Source of the DNA: Bacillus wiedmannii
GTDB taxonomy: Bacteria > Bacillota > Bacilli > Bacillales > Bacillaceae_G
NCBI RefSeq assembly: GCF_001583695.1
Contig: NZ_LOBC01000050.1
Location: forward strand, 1-64,000
Reading direction: 5' to 3'
DNA: 64,000 bases
The translations under genes and the position numbers were made by a program. The notes beneath the pieces are model-generated. The model saw only the letters and a list, made by a program, of their open reading frames with translations. It was not told the origin of the DNA and made no database searches. Shown piece after piece: positions 55,219-64,000 of the stretch. Every line of letters starts with the position of its first letter. The stretch's first letter is position 1.

Positions 55219-56514
55219 ATGAATAAAGATATATCAAAAGATGAACAAGTCCCTTCTCAAAGTACAACTGTTCAATCAGCCCATTTAGCATTAAGTGGAC
55301 AAACGAAAGGCTTAAAAAGACTATTACCATTCTTAGGCCCTGCTTTTATCGCTTCAGTCGCTTATATTGATCCTGGCAATTTCGCGACAAATATTGCAGC
55401 TGGATCACAATATGGATATTTATTACTCTGGGTAATTCTTGCTTCTAATTTAATGGCGGTATTAATCCAAACTTTATCCGCTAAATTAGGAATTGCTACA
55501 GGTAAAAACCTTCCTGAAATCGCTCGAGAAAACTTCCCAAAACCTGTTTCCATCGGTTTATGGATTCAAGGGGAGCTCGTTATTATGGCGACTGATTTAG
55601 CTGAATTTATTGGAGCGGCACTCGGATTGTACTTATTGTTCGGGATTCCAATGTTACCAGCCGCTTTAATTACAGCTGCTGGATCATTTATTATTCTTGA
55701 ATTTCAACGCAGAGGCTTCCGTCCATTAGAAGCTATTATAACAGGAATGATTTTTATCGTTGTTATCGCTTTTGGTGTACAAGTCTTCTACGCAAAACCA
55801 GAATTAAGCCCTTTACTTTCAGGACTATTTATTCCAAAATTCCAAGGCGTGGATAGTATCTTATTAGCAGCTGGTATTTTAGGCGCAACAGTTATGCCAC
55901 ATGCAATATATCTACATTCCGCCTTAACGCAGCGCCGCGTAGTCGGAACAAATGATGAACAAAAGAAAAAGATTTTCCGCTTCGAGTTTATTGATATTAT
56001 TATCGCAATGGTTATCGCTGGAGCAATTAATGCAAGTATGTTAATTGTTGCTGCTGCACTATTCTTTAAAAACGGCTTGCATGTTGAAGATCTTGATGTT
56101 GCTTTTAACCAATTTAGTAACTTAGTCGGTCCTGCATCCGCTGCTTTATTTGGAATCGGACTTTTATCAGCAGGTTTATCTAGCTCTTCAGTCGGGACAA
56201 TGTCTGGTGACATTATTATGCAAGGTTTCATTCGAATGCATATTCCGTTATACTTACGCCGCTTTATTACAATGATTCCACCATTAGTTATTATCGCTTT
56301 AGGTGTAAACCCAACTTACGCTCTCGTTATGAGCCAAGTTGTCTTATCATTCGGTATTGCTTTTGCGTTAGTACCGCTTATTATGTTTACAAGCAGTAAA
56401 AAAATTATGGGTGCACTCGTTAACCACCGTATAACAACTTTTATCGCTTGGATAATCGCTGCACTCGTTATCATTTTAAATATTTTCTTACTGTATCAAA
56501 CATTTGTAGGGTAA
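55219..56514 (+). CDS. mntH: Nramp-family manganese transporter MntH
   Basis: A 431-residue membrane protein with 11 hydrophobic segments that imports Mn2+ (and Fe2+) with protons. The diagnostic motifs are AYIDPGNFATN in segment 1 and VMPHAIYLHSAL in segment 6. The N-terminal 30 residues are a polar cytoplasmic extension. The ribosome site is AAGGGGAA. It is monocistronic and probably MntR-repressed. Confidence 0.96.
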   Translation: MNKDISKDEQVPSQSTTVQSAHLALSGQTKGLKRLLPFLGPAFIASVAYIDPGNFATNIAAGSQYGYLLLWVILASNLMAVLIQTLSAKLGIATGKNLPEIARENFPKPVSIGLWIQGELVIMATDLAEFIGAALGLYLLFGIPMLPAALITAAGSFIILEFQRRGFRPLEAIITGMIFIVVIAFGVQVFYAKPELSPLLSGLFIPKFQGVDSILLAAGILGATVMPHAIYLHSALTQRRVVGTNDEQKKKIFRFEFIDIIIAMVIAGAINASMLIVAAALFFKNGLHVEDLDVAFNQFSNLVGPASAALFGIGLLSAGLSSSSVGTMSGDIIMQGFIRMHIPLYLRRFITMIPPLVIIALGVNPTYALVMSQVVLSFGIAFALVPLIMFTSSKKIMGALVNHRITTFIAWIIAALVIILNIFLLYQTFVG

Positions 56515-56516
56515 TG

Positions 56517-56553
56517 AAAAAAGGTATTCCAATAAAAATGGAATACCTTTTTT
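56517..56553. terminator. Bidirectional terminator
   Basis: AAAAAAGGTATTCCA and TGGAATACCTTTTTT pair perfectly around a 7-base loop, between mntH (plus) and the M23 gene (minus). Confidence 0.92.
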
Positions 56554-56570
56554 GGCGAAGTAATTCTCTT

Positions 56571-57431
56571 CTAATTACCACCTATGTATGTACCTCTTTC
56601 TGGCATTATCGCACCTTTTTCAGTTCGAAAGTAAAGTGGTAATCCTTCCGAAAGAAATATACTCACCTTGGATGGATCCTGCCTTTGATGATGAATATGT
56701 AAATGGGGCTCACTTGAACTTCCTGAGTTACCGACTTGAGCAAGAACCTCTCCTTCATTTACATGTTGCCCTTCCCTCACATTAATTGATCCTTTCTTTA
56801 AATGGGCAAGCATCAAAAATGTCCCTGTTTCATCTAGTCGTAAATAAATATGATTCCCCGCCATTGACTGAAAATTATCCGATCCCGGAACTACATCTTT
56901 TTCATCATTATTGATAGATACAACTGTTCCAGAAGCTGGTGCCATTACTTTCGCTCCATATATTCCATAGTCACCTAACTTACTACTTTTCACTTCAGCA
57001 GGCGGGATAAGAATATCATATGCCCATCGTTCATTCGGTTTTATAACGTGATAGTTCGTTTCTACCCGATCACCACCCCATCCTACTAGTGCTCGTTCAT
57101 TTAAGGGAAAACGAACGACTATTTTAGGACTCATAGTCTGTACATCTGCTGGGTAAGCAAGTCCGCCTATGTTAGCAAACCACCCTAAAGGCCAAGCTCC
57201 AATTATAGAGAAAAGAACGATGAAGATTAGTGTTCTATCTATTCGCTTTCTGAAAATGCCTTCCCACACAAATAGTAATACTGATCCTATCAAAATAAAG
57301 ATTGATACTAAGCTAAAGGCTTGTAACCCCCACCAAACAATGACTGATATAACACCATGGGCTAAATAAACTACACTCCAACTTATAATTAAAAACGCAA
57401 CTAAAATTACTAATACATATTTCTTCCACAT
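56571..57431 (-). CDS. Membrane-anchored M23 family peptidase
   Basis: A 286-residue protein with three N-terminal transmembrane segments (about 5-27, 32-58, 68-90) and an outside M23 domain (about 115-286). Metal and catalytic residues are in YHVIKPNERWAYDIL and HLHIHH; the first His/Asp pair is spaced unusually (H-x8-D). Gly-rich loops APASGTVV and VGNSGSS are typical. M23 peptidases cut peptidoglycan cross-bridges, although membrane-linked versions may be regulatory. It is monocistronic. Confidence 0.88.
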   Translation of the reverse strand: MWKKYVLVILVAFLIISWSVVYLAHGVISVIVWWGLQAFSLVSIFILIGSVLLFVWEGIFRKRIDRTLIFIVLFSIIGAWPLGWFANIGGLAYPADVQTMSPKIVVRFPLNERALVGWGGDRVETNYHVIKPNERWAYDILIPPAEVKSSKLGDYGIYGAKVMAPASGTVVSINNDEKDVVPGSDNFQSMAGNHIYLRLDETGTFLMLAHLKKGSINVREGQHVNEGEVLAQVGNSGSSSEPHLHIHHQRQDPSKVSIFLSEGLPLYFRTEKGAIMPERGTYIGGN

Positions 57432-57513
57432 GTTGTATCCCCACCCTCATATCTTTGTTCTACATGATACGAAGTGAACATTACGACATATAAAAGAAAT
57501 ACTTACGACTTTC

Positions 57514-58581
57514 TTACAATTCTTGATAATGCGGTAAGACGATGGTGAAAACAGTTTCTTTCTCGTTACTGCACACAGTGATATCCCCTTTATGAAGCTC
57601 TGCTATACTTCTCGCAATTGCAAGTCCCATTCCTTTTCCACCCGTATGAGAGCTACGTGATTTTTCACCACGATAAAACTTCTCAAAAACGTAAGGAAGG
57701 TTCTCATTCGGAATACATTGTCCAAAATTTTTAATTTCTATTTCAACATTCATGTCTCTTTTAGAAATTTGAATCAAAATCTGTTTTCCGTCTTTCCCGT
57801 ATATAATACTATTACTAATTACATTTTCGAACAGCCTCACCATAAGCGCTACATCCATTTCCACATGTAACTCCTTATCACCATTAATACAAAAGCTCAT
57901 ATCGGCATCATCTAGTTGTGGCACAAAATCAATCATGATTTGTTCAATGAACGCTTTCATATTTACTACACTTTTATGTAATTCAATCCCTCTATAATTT
58001 ATTTGACAATATTCTAATAAATCATCTACTTGATTTTTTAATTCATAACTTTTTCGCTTTAATATACTTACATACTGTTCACATTCTTCTCTATTTGAAT
58101 GAAGCTGATTTCCTAACAGGTCCGCGTAACCGATTAGAGATGTTACAGGTGTTCGTAAGTCATGAGAAATATTACTAATCATTTCAGTTTTCATTTCCTG
58201 CGATTTTTTTTCATTTTCGATAGACTCTTTTAAACTTTTAGCCATCCAATTAACATTCGTGGCTAATTCACCAATCTCATCGTTTTTTGAAATAGGTATA
58301 TGTATTTCCAAATTACCATTACTTATTTCTTTCAAGTTCTTATTTATTTCAGATAACCTTTTCATCATTGTTTTTGTCATGAATGCAAAGTATATTGTAG
58401 TAAAAATTAAAAAAGCTATTAAATATAAAAGTGAATATTTTTCCTCTAACGCAGTAACATGACTATATATATTTCCAATTACAATTTGAAACGCTATTAT
58501 ACTTACAGTTGCTAACAGAATGCTACATATGAATGCGATAAAAAACTTAGTTCTAATGCCTTGTAATGATTTAATCTTCAA
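57514..58581 (-). CDS. Sensor histidine kinase
   Basis: A HAMP-containing sensor kinase of about 355 residues. Two transmembrane segments flank a very short outside loop (LEEKYS), so it may sense within the membrane. HAMP follows (NLKEISNGNLEI), then HisKA with SHDLRTPVTSLIGY, and HATPase_c (NVISNSIIYG, GGKGMGLAI). The start is uncertain: a TTG at 58581 follows GGGGAG by 12 bases and overlaps the response regulator stop; the frame also opens at ATGs 58605 and 58641. It pairs with the regulator immediately upstream. Confidence 0.9.
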   Translation of the reverse strand: MKIKSLQGIRTKFFIAFICSILLATVSIIAFQIVIGNIYSHVTALEEKYSLLYLIAFLIFTTIYFAFMTKTMMKRLSEINKNLKEISNGNLEIHIPISKNDEIGELATNVNWMAKSLKESIENEKKSQEMKTEMISNISHDLRTPVTSLIGYADLLGNQLHSNREECEQYVSILKRKSYELKNQVDDLLEYCQINYRGIELHKSVVNMKAFIEQIMIDFVPQLDDADMSFCINGDKELHVEMDVALMVRLFENVISNSIIYGKDGKQILIQISKRDMNVEIEIKNFGQCIPNENLPYVFEKFYRGEKSRSSHTGGKGMGLAIARSIAELHKGDITVCSNEKETVFTIVLPHYQEL

Positions 58582-59269
58582 TTTTATATCCGACTCCCCA
58601 AACATTTTGAATAAACTTCGGCTCTTTTGGATTCTCTTCAATTTTATTTCTTAATCTTGCAATATGAACCATTACTGTATTATTACTTTCATAGGCCCTT
58701 TCTTTCCAAACACTCTCATATATTTCTTCAATAGTAAACACACGATTCATTGCAGCTGCCATTAAATACAAAATATCATATTCGGTTCTCGTAAGATTGA
58801 TTGTTTCTCCATATAACATTACTGTTCTAGACACTTCATCTATTTCTAACCCTCTAATGTTTATTTTCTTTTCTATTTCTTGGACAGCATTTTGATTAAA
58901 ATATGTATACCTTCTTAATTGAGCTTTCACTCTCGCTATAAATTCAATTGTACTGAAGGGCTTCACAATATAATCATCTGCTCCAGTACTAAATCCTATT
59001 ACCTTATCTACATCTGATGATTTTGCGCTTAAAAACATAATTGGTAAACTATGTTTCTCTCTAATCCTTCTACACAATTCTATACCATCCATTTGTGGCA
59101 TCATAATATCCAAAATAGCAAGTTGAATACTGTTATTATTTATTATTTTTAAAGCCTCTTCCCCGTTATGAGCACTAAAAACTTTAAAACCCTCTTGCAT
59201 TAAATTCGCGTTAACAAATCGAACAATATCTTGATCATCATCTACAATTAAAATTGAATTTTTCTCCAT
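58571..59269 (-). CDS. OmpR-family response regulator
   Basis: A 232-residue regulator. The receiver domain has Asp10-Asp12 and the phospho-acceptor Asp54 in LDIMMPQMDG, with Lys in VKPFS. The C-terminal winged helix ends NVWGVGYKIE. The start is MEKNSILIVDDD (59269), with AGAGG in front; the frame opens 11 codons earlier. It overlaps the kinase gene, so the two are co-expressed. Targets are unknown; cell-envelope genes are common for this layout. Confidence 0.93.
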   Translation of the reverse strand: MEKNSILIVDDDQDIVRFVNANLMQEGFKVFSAHNGEEALKIINNNSIQLAILDIMMPQMDGIELCRRIREKHSLPIMFLSAKSSDVDKVIGFSTGADDYIVKPFSTIEFIARVKAQLRRYTYFNQNAVQEIEKKINIRGLEIDEVSRTVMLYGETINLTRTEYDILYLMAAAMNRVFTIEEIYESVWKERAYESNNTVMVHIARLRNKIEENPKEPKFIQNVWGVGYKIED

Positions 59270-59412
59270 ATGCAAACCTCTTTTTTGAAATATATTCCAC
59301 AATCAATTTTATCACAAATCAAAACCATACTTCCCTCTTGAATAATCTTTATTTTCAGATTACATTATATAATAACAACACATTCTAGTTTCAGAAGAAA
59401 TGGAGTGAAAGC

Positions 59413-59937
59413 ATGTTTCCTATATTAAAAACCGACCGACTCATTTTACGAGAACTTACCGAAGGAGATGCACCGAGTATACTACAATGCTTTTCTAATA
59501 CTGATGTACTGCGCTATTATGGCCAAAAACCATTACAAAATATTGATCAAGTGAAACAAGTCATTCATAACTTTAAGCTGAGTTACAATGCAAGAAGCGG
59601 TATAAAATGGGGTATCGAATTAAAGGACAAGAAAGAGCTCGTTGGAACCATTGGTTTTCACGATTGGTCTTCTGAGCATAAACGAGCCAATATAAGTTAT
59701 GCCTTTCTCCCTGAACACTGGGGAAATGGATATGCTACTGAGGCAGTTTCTGAAGTTATATCTTACGGCTTCCATACACTTCATTTAAAGCGTATCGGAG
59801 CAATTGTCTTCCTTGAAAATGAGGCGTCAAATAAAGTGCTATTAAAATTAGGTTTTGAAAAAGAAGGAGTTCTAAAAAATTATATGTATCAAGATGATAT
59901 TCCCTATGACACGAATTATTATTCTTTATTAAAATGA
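59413..59937 (+). CDS. GNAT family acetyltransferase (RimJ/RimL-like)
   Basis: A 174-residue cytoplasmic enzyme. It begins MFPILKTDRLILRELTEGD, the RimJ/RimL-like start. IGFHDWSSEHKRANISYAF and WGNGYATEAVSEVI form the acetyl-CoA loop, followed by VFLENEASNKVLLKLGFEKEG. It transfers acetyl from acetyl-CoA to an amino group, typically a protein N-terminus. GGAGTG lies before the ATG. It is monocistronic and close to B. subtilis YdaF-type enzymes. Confidence 0.9.
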   Translation: MFPILKTDRLILRELTEGDAPSILQCFSNTDVLRYYGQKPLQNIDQVKQVIHNFKLSYNARSGIKWGIELKDKKELVGTIGFHDWSSEHKRANISYAFLPEHWGNGYATEAVSEVISYGFHTLHLKRIGAIVFLENEASNKVLLKLGFEKEGVLKNYMYQDDIPYDTNYYSLLK

Positions 59938-60264
59938 GTTTAATAGAAATTATACGTAAAAACTCGTTTCAGCATAATGAATCAAGATAGTGGATTTTTA
60001 ACGAAAGATAGGAAACCGAGCGTTTTTCATTTCTTAGACCATCATACGACTGATGCGAAGTACAATAAATTATATAATCTAAAAAGGGGCATGAGCATAC
60101 TCTTACTCATGTCCCTTTTTTTACGTTCTTTTTCTGTTTTCGCAATGCTTTTGGAATGTATAGCTTTCCATGTACTCTCCCGTCATTGCATATGCTTTAG
60201 AACGAGATCCTCCACAAACATATCGAAACTCACAAACTAAACTTTTTAAAAGTTTTCAATATCA
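59938..60264. other. Spacer after the acetyltransferase gene
   Basis: Contains the terminator at 60081-60120. A short frame opening MNQDSGFLTKDRKPSVFH (59977) runs through that hairpin and has no ribosome site, so I do not call it a gene. Confidence 0.45.
60081..60120 (+). terminator. Intrinsic terminator
   Basis: AAAAAGGGGCATGAG and CTCATGTCCCTTTTT pair with one G-U around a 10-base loop, followed by TT. Confidence 0.85.
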
Positions 60265-62295
60265 TTACCTCTTTTCTAAAACCATAAAGAACGTACTATC
60301 CGGTAGCGCAACCGCATTCCCAGACTCGTCTTTAAAATCGATTTTCTCGCTAAGATGTTGTGTATATCCATCCTGTAAATAGTTCATAGCTTGAACGATG
60401 TTTACTTTATCTCCAAAGATACCCTTTACGAAATCCTTATAGTCGTTTGGCGTAAAGATTCCAAACTGCTCTTGCACCTCGTGAACGAAGGAATCCTCAC
60501 CCCATGTATACGTATATAAGAACTCCATCGCATCGTTAACAGGCATTTTGACTGTATTGTCTGCAAGTACCTCATACTGGATTATACGCCCCTTAAATTC
60601 ACGGACATACTGCTCTAAGAACTTCATTCCGCCTGCATCTTTAAAATGAATCACACGCATTAACATTTTATCTTCAGTCATGATGCCATCACGAATGATA
60701 ATACGACCTCCTGGCTTTAACACTTCGTAAGCACTCTGTAGTCCCTTTTTAATTACTTCATGATTGAATTTCTTACCTTCATACTCGATATAAGAGAACA
60801 GTTCATGAAGGATAGAAGAATATACAATCGTATCAACCGATTCTTTATCAAACGAGCTACCTAAGTTGATTGCATCCCCTTTAATGACGTCCCAAGAACG
60901 ACCTTCGTCCTGTTTCTTCTTTTTCAACGTATCAATCACGTTTTTGGAAATATCGATACCGTAGATTCGTTTATTTTCGGTCTCTTCTTCAATCATGTCT
61001 AGCATAACACCACCACCAGCTCCAACATCTACAACCGTATCTCCCTTTATATAATCAAGAATAATTCGTTTATCATCAGCCGAACTATTCATATGCTCCA
61101 GATACACTTCTTCGTTATGGAATCTATCATATGCGTCCTTTCGTAACCCGAAGAAATCAAAGAGCAGTACGTTTGCTCGAGCATGCATCATATCTATCTT
61201 TTCTGCCTCTACACAGAAGGTGATTAACGCTTCACCTACAGCAGAAAACTGAAACGACACATATGCAGTCTTCATATCTTCATCGACTTTAGCTTCAAAA
61301 GAAACATGCGTTGTATCCGGCTTCTCGTTCTCACGGTACTCCCGTAGATACTTCTCAATAACCCGCTTACGATACACGTTGTCCTTCTTCTCGCCTTTGA
61401 AATCATAGTGCAACTGCTGCATCAATTTCTCGAAATGGATATGCTGAACCTTTCTAGTGCCTATCTCGTTCTTTAACATAACAAAAACTGTCCAAATATC
61501 CTCGAAGCTAAGAGCATGCATAGACGGTTCTACATACCACAAATCCTTATCAGATAAGAACGTTTGAACGTCACTCTTCTCGCTCCCCATAATTATATCT
61601 TTTTCAAATACTGACTCCTTATGTTTTGGCGTGAGTCTATGTATACGAGAAGTAAACGGCTCCACATAACCATCAAATAGCCCATCAATTGTAATCTTCA
61701 CATCGTTCTTTACTTCACTCCACAAAGATTTTGATACGCCCTCAATAATACATTGGTTAAGAAAGTATAAAATCTCCTTTAACCTAACGTCTCCGTATTC
61801 TTCTTTATATGTGTTAATTAAATCAATATGAGAGTCCAAACGAGCCTCCCCGCGGATATACTGCCCGATTAATCCATGTGTTCTAATTAAATCTCGAACA
61901 AACAAATACTCAGTAGCGTTTAAGTTTGTCTCTATACGTTCGATAAACTGAATATCACTAAAGATATCAGCAGAACCCTCGTTATGTACCAATAGATTGA
62001 TCCCGTTTTTCTTCCATTGCTCCCGCTGTTTTAAAGAGCCTACCTTTGCAAGCTCACTATACGTTAGTACCTTTTCAATAATGCGATACGCTTCTTCATC
62101 TAAAGACAATCCATCTAACACTTGCAGCGTACGGTGCACATAGTACAACACCGCGTCTGTTTTTAATGCACCAAGTACCTGTACATTCTCATAGTTTTGA
62201 TGTATCTCCTCTGCCTCGATTAGATACTTTAACCACGTAGGGAGAGTATTAGAAAACCCTTCAATGTATTTATTTAGAACCTCAATATTTTTCAA
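60265..62295 (-). CDS. Large protein with C-terminal SAM methyltransferase domain
   Basis: A 676-residue soluble protein. The C-terminal 260 residues are a class I methyltransferase: VVDVGAGGGVMLDMI (motif I, near residue 425), GIDISKNVIDTL, DTIVYSSILHEL and LKPGGRIIIRDG. The N-terminal 400 residues are helical with no recognised domain. The start is placed at a TTG (62295), 7 bases after GGGGGT; an in-frame ATG 5 codons earlier lies on that site. Substrate is unknown. It follows the remnant at 62301-62572, whose stop is inside the ribosome site region. Confidence 0.82.
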   Translation of the reverse strand: MKNIEVLNKYIEGFSNTLPTWLKYLIEAEEIHQNYENVQVLGALKTDAVLYYVHRTLQVLDGLSLDEEAYRIIEKVLTYSELAKVGSLKQREQWKKNGINLLVHNEGSADIFSDIQFIERIETNLNATEYLFVRDLIRTHGLIGQYIRGEARLDSHIDLINTYKEEYGDVRLKEILYFLNQCIIEGVSKSLWSEVKNDVKITIDGLFDGYVEPFTSRIHRLTPKHKESVFEKDIIMGSEKSDVQTFLSDKDLWYVEPSMHALSFEDIWTVFVMLKNEIGTRKVQHIHFEKLMQQLHYDFKGEKKDNVYRKRVIEKYLREYRENEKPDTTHVSFEAKVDEDMKTAYVSFQFSAVGEALITFCVEAEKIDMMHARANVLLFDFFGLRKDAYDRFHNEEVYLEHMNSSADDKRIILDYIKGDTVVDVGAGGGVMLDMIEEETENKRIYGIDISKNVIDTLKKKKQDEGRSWDVIKGDAINLGSSFDKESVDTIVYSSILHELFSYIEYEGKKFNHEVIKKGLQSAYEVLKPGGRIIIRDGIMTEDKMLMRVIHFKDAGGMKFLEQYVREFKGRIIQYEVLADNTVKMPVNDAMEFLYTYTWGEDSFVHEVQEQFGIFTPNDYKDFVKGIFGDKVNIVQAMNYLQDGYTQHLSEKIDFKDESGNAVALPDSTFFMVLEKR

Positions 62296-62300
62296 CTTAT

Positions 62301-62572
62301 TTACCCCCATATATAATCAATTTCAGTAGTATGGCCTGGGACATCTTCTCTAAAAAGATTATCACCTTATGCCCCCTTTACCATCTATATCTCTTTCAAA
62401 TACAAATGCATCAAACCGAGTCTTTTTATCATGTAAAAGAGAGTTATCAATTTCGTTTCTAACATGCCAAGGTTGTAACACATTCTTTTGTTTATCTCTT
62501 ATTTTATCTTCATTAGGAATTTCGGAGGATCACTTCTCAAATTGATAAACGTATGTTGTAACAGAATCAACT
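62301..62572 (-). pseudogene. Degraded gene upstream of the methyltransferase gene
   Basis: A minus-strand reading SVTTYVYQFEK meets an in-frame TGA, then continues SSEIPNEDKIRDKQKNVLQP, RNEIDNSLLHDKKTRFDAFV and ERDIDGKGGI. After a shift of frame it ends NLFREDVPGHTTEIDYIWG with TAA at 62301, just before the methyltransferase start. It once was probably the next gene upstream in the same operon. The family is not recognised. Confidence 0.55.
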
Positions 62573-62580
62573 GAAAATTG

Positions 62581-62613
62581 AAACGGCAAGCGGGTGCACT
62601 CCACTTGCCGTTT
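62581..62613. terminator. Terminator after the lipoprotein gene
   Basis: AAACGGCAAG and CTTGCCGTTT pair with inner GG/CC around a 7-base loop; TTTTTT to the right. It lies 3 bases after the lipoprotein stop codon. Confidence 0.8.
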
Positions 62614-62615
62614 TT

Positions 62616-62996
62616 TCATAGCTTAGTATGTACTTGAATTTCTTTTGCTTTCTCTTTTTCACCCTTCACGCGTACAATTAAATCATATGATCCGGATTTT
62701 GGCGCTTCAAAAGAAAGCAAGCCTTCTTTTTGAGAAGTGACTTCTTCTTCATAAATAACCTTATCATCTTTTGTAACTTGCAATAAAATCGTACCTTCTT
62801 CAACGGCTGCTTCATAAGGGATTTCCACATTTCCTTTTTCAGCTTTTAGCGTTTGTACATCGTAATACCCTTGCAGGGAACCAATTTTCAAAGTCGTTTC
62901 ACCATTTTTTTGAACCTTTGTAACTTGTGTTGCTGTATTGCACGCGCTTAACAATACAACAAGAGTGAGGATCATAAATAAACGTAGTGATTTCAT
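62616..62996 (-). CDS. Small putative lipoprotein
   Basis: A 126-residue exported protein. The signal peptide MKSLRLFMILTLVVLLSAC ends in a lipobox (Cys19). The mature part is a single beta-rich domain (TLKIGSLQGYYDVQTLKAEK, then a C-terminal LIVRVKGEKEKAKEI), like small Ig-type or carboxypeptidase-regulatory-like folds. No catalytic motif is seen. GGAGAAT is before the ATG. It may bind a ligand or protein at the cell surface. The family is not recognised. Confidence 0.75.
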   Translation of the reverse strand: MKSLRLFMILTLVVLLSACNTATQVTKVQKNGETTLKIGSLQGYYDVQTLKAEKGNVEIPYEAAVEEGTILLQVTKDDKVIYEEEVTSQKEGLLSFEAPKSGSYDLIVRVKGEKEKAKEIQVHTKL

Positions 62997-63055
62997 AGAA
63001 ATTCTCCTTTTTTATGTATATGAATTAAAATTCTAACTCTAAATTTTGTACCATC

Positions 63056-63265
63056 TTATTTCCCACCTCTTAAAATAGCTGTTTTTATAATAAAATAAGT
63101 AATAGAAAATAATAAACAAGTACCCATTGTACCAAAAACTGCAACTGAGATGTTACCTGCTAATGTTTCATTTGGATCTAATGCATTAGGTAAAATTGTA
63201 CCAAAAATTGCAATACAGGCTAATACAAACATAAAATATTTAAATCTTTTTACTTTCTTATTCAT
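63056..63265 (-). CDS. Small two-helix membrane protein
   Basis: A 69-residue protein with two hydrophobic segments (about 10-28 and 38-62), a basic N-terminus (MNKKVKRFKYF) and a basic end (ILRGGK). GGGGA lies upstream of the ATG. It is 59 bases from the lipoprotein gene and could be co-transcribed with it. Function is unknown. Confidence 0.65.
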   Translation of the reverse strand: MNKKVKRFKYFMFVLACIAIFGTILPNALDPNETLAGNISVAVFGTMGTCLLFSITYFIIKTAILRGGK

Positions 63266-63312
63266 ACTAATTATCCCCTTTATTCCTTAACATTAACTTC
63301 TAAACCAAATCC

Positions 63313-63390
63313 CTATAAACCTACACCAGGGCCTAATGGTACATGGAATTTGACTCTGCTTTTTCTAGCTTCAAAGGATCCCCCAAGTAT
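63313..63390 (-). pseudogene. C-terminal coding remnant
   Basis: A minus-strand frame reads LGGSFEARKSRVKFHVPLGP to a TAG at 63313, with no start and stops just upstream. The peptide looks like the end of a lost protein rather than random DNA. It is the only structured item in the spacer 63266-63650. Confidence 0.35.
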
Positions 63391-63650
63391 TATACATACC
63401 AATTCATTCATATAGAAAAAGCCCCGTTCAAATCAAACACTTAAGCCAACTATTTTTTATAATACTCAAATAATTATACACAAACATCTCTATCAATTCA
63501 TCTCAATACCTCAATTACCTTTTAAGTATATCAATGACAAAATATATAATCTAATAATATTTTTTTATATAATTAAAAACAAACATAGTTACAACAAGAG
63601 AATGTTTGTATGCTGATTTGTACTGTATTCCCTTATTCCATGTACTCTTT

Positions 63651-63684
63651 AAAAAACCTTACTTTTTAAAAAGTAAGGTTTTTT
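63651..63684. terminator. Terminator after the oligopeptide-binding gene
   Basis: A 34-base perfect palindrome, AAAAAACCTTACTTTTT followed by its complement, folds into a hairpin with a TTAA turn. It lies 4 bases after the stop codon of the next gene. Confidence 0.88.
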
Positions 63685-63688
63685 GTAT

Positions 63689-64000
63689 TTATTCATTAGC
63701 GATATAAGCATTCTTATAAGTATAAACACCACCAAATTGATGCTTTTCAATTCCCTTTACGTAATCCTTTTGTACATATGCTGAACCAATATGATACAGC
63801 GGTGCTACAGCTGCATCTTCTAATAATACCTGCTCAGCTTCTAGCAATGCTCCCCATCGTTTCTCTGGTTCTAGTACAAAATCAGTTTTCGCTTTCTTTA
63901 TTAATTCATCGAAACGAGAATTAGAGTAATTCATTTTATTATTCTGATTACCCGTCGTAAATAGCTCTAAGTAACTAATTGGGTCTTTATAGTCAGGTCC
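63689..64000 (-). CDS. Oligopeptide ABC transporter substrate-binding protein, C-terminal part
   Basis: The last 103 codons of a gene that starts beyond the window. DPISYLELFTTGNQNN, then NYSNSRFDELIKKAKT and AVAPLYHIGSAYVQKDYVKG, are typical of the C-terminal lobe of OppA-type lipoproteins. These capture peptides outside the cell and pass them to the OppBCDF transporter. This group has many OppA paralogues, so the exact member is uncertain; one of them imports the PapR signal peptide of PlcR. Confidence 0.9.
   Translation of the reverse strand, partial: GPDYKDPISYLELFTTGNQNNKMNYSNSRFDELIKKAKTDFVLEPEKRWGALLEAEQVLLEDAAVAPLYHIGSAYVQKDYVKGIEKHQFGGVYTYKNAYIANE

Noticed and set aside
59977-60240. 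Open frame beginning MNQDSGFLTKD
   Set aside because: It runs through a strong terminator hairpin, has no ribosome site and its second half is random-looking.

Overview
The window is from a low-GC Firmicute of the Bacillus cereus group (B. cereus, B. thuringiensis or a close relative). It carries a complete non-haemolytic enterotoxin operon (nheA-nheB-nheC) behind an exact PlcR box. It also has a deoR-deoC-nupC-pdp-cdd nucleoside locus, kimA behind a c-di-AMP riboswitch, and mntH behind an MntR-type box. Strong AGGAGG-like ribosome sites and dense bidirectional terminators fit this assignment.

Layout. 1-10.1 kb: a minus-strand biosynthetic operon reading tetR - ABC ATPase - ABC permease - DUF4097-like protein - type II thioesterase - large NRPS, which leaves the window at base 1. 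One promoter, whose -10 lies inside a perfect 15-bp inverted repeat, controls it. 10.1-23.1 kb: topoisomerase III, a His/Met-rich multicopper oxidase, an Xaa-Pro aminopeptidase, a lipoprotein with a CcdA-like membrane partner, a divergent LysR regulator and hydrolase, and small membrane proteins (CcdC, DUF2871). 23.2-28.2 kb: the deoxyribonucleoside catabolic operon with its DeoR regulator and a recognisable DeoR operator. 28.6-33.4 kb: an accessory region with orphan genes, degraded coding remnants and a probable insertion-sequence end.

33.4-43.2 kb: a tightly coupled six-gene minus-strand operon encoding a large DUF4132 repeat protein, a MoxR-type AAA+ ATPase, a DUF5682 protein, a VWA (MIDAS) protein, a double-SWIM zinc-finger protein and a small helical protein. 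I regard it as the best candidate for an uncharacterised multi-component system. 43.5-44.2 kb: an orphan colicin-E9-like HNH DNase domain with an Im9-like immunity gene, just downstream of nheC. 44.4-48.5 kb: the nhe operon, with an attenuator-like hairpin between nheB and nheC and a leader of about 500 nt.

48.6-64 kb: kimA with its riboswitch, a 42-residue peptide gene, ketopantoate reductase, an orphan membrane-anchored protein, trhO, mntH, an M23 peptidase, a two-component system, a GNAT acetyltransferase and a 676-residue methyltransferase fusion. The last part holds small envelope proteins and the 3' end of an oligopeptide-binding protein gene. Identifications were made by eye from protein motifs; no database search was run.
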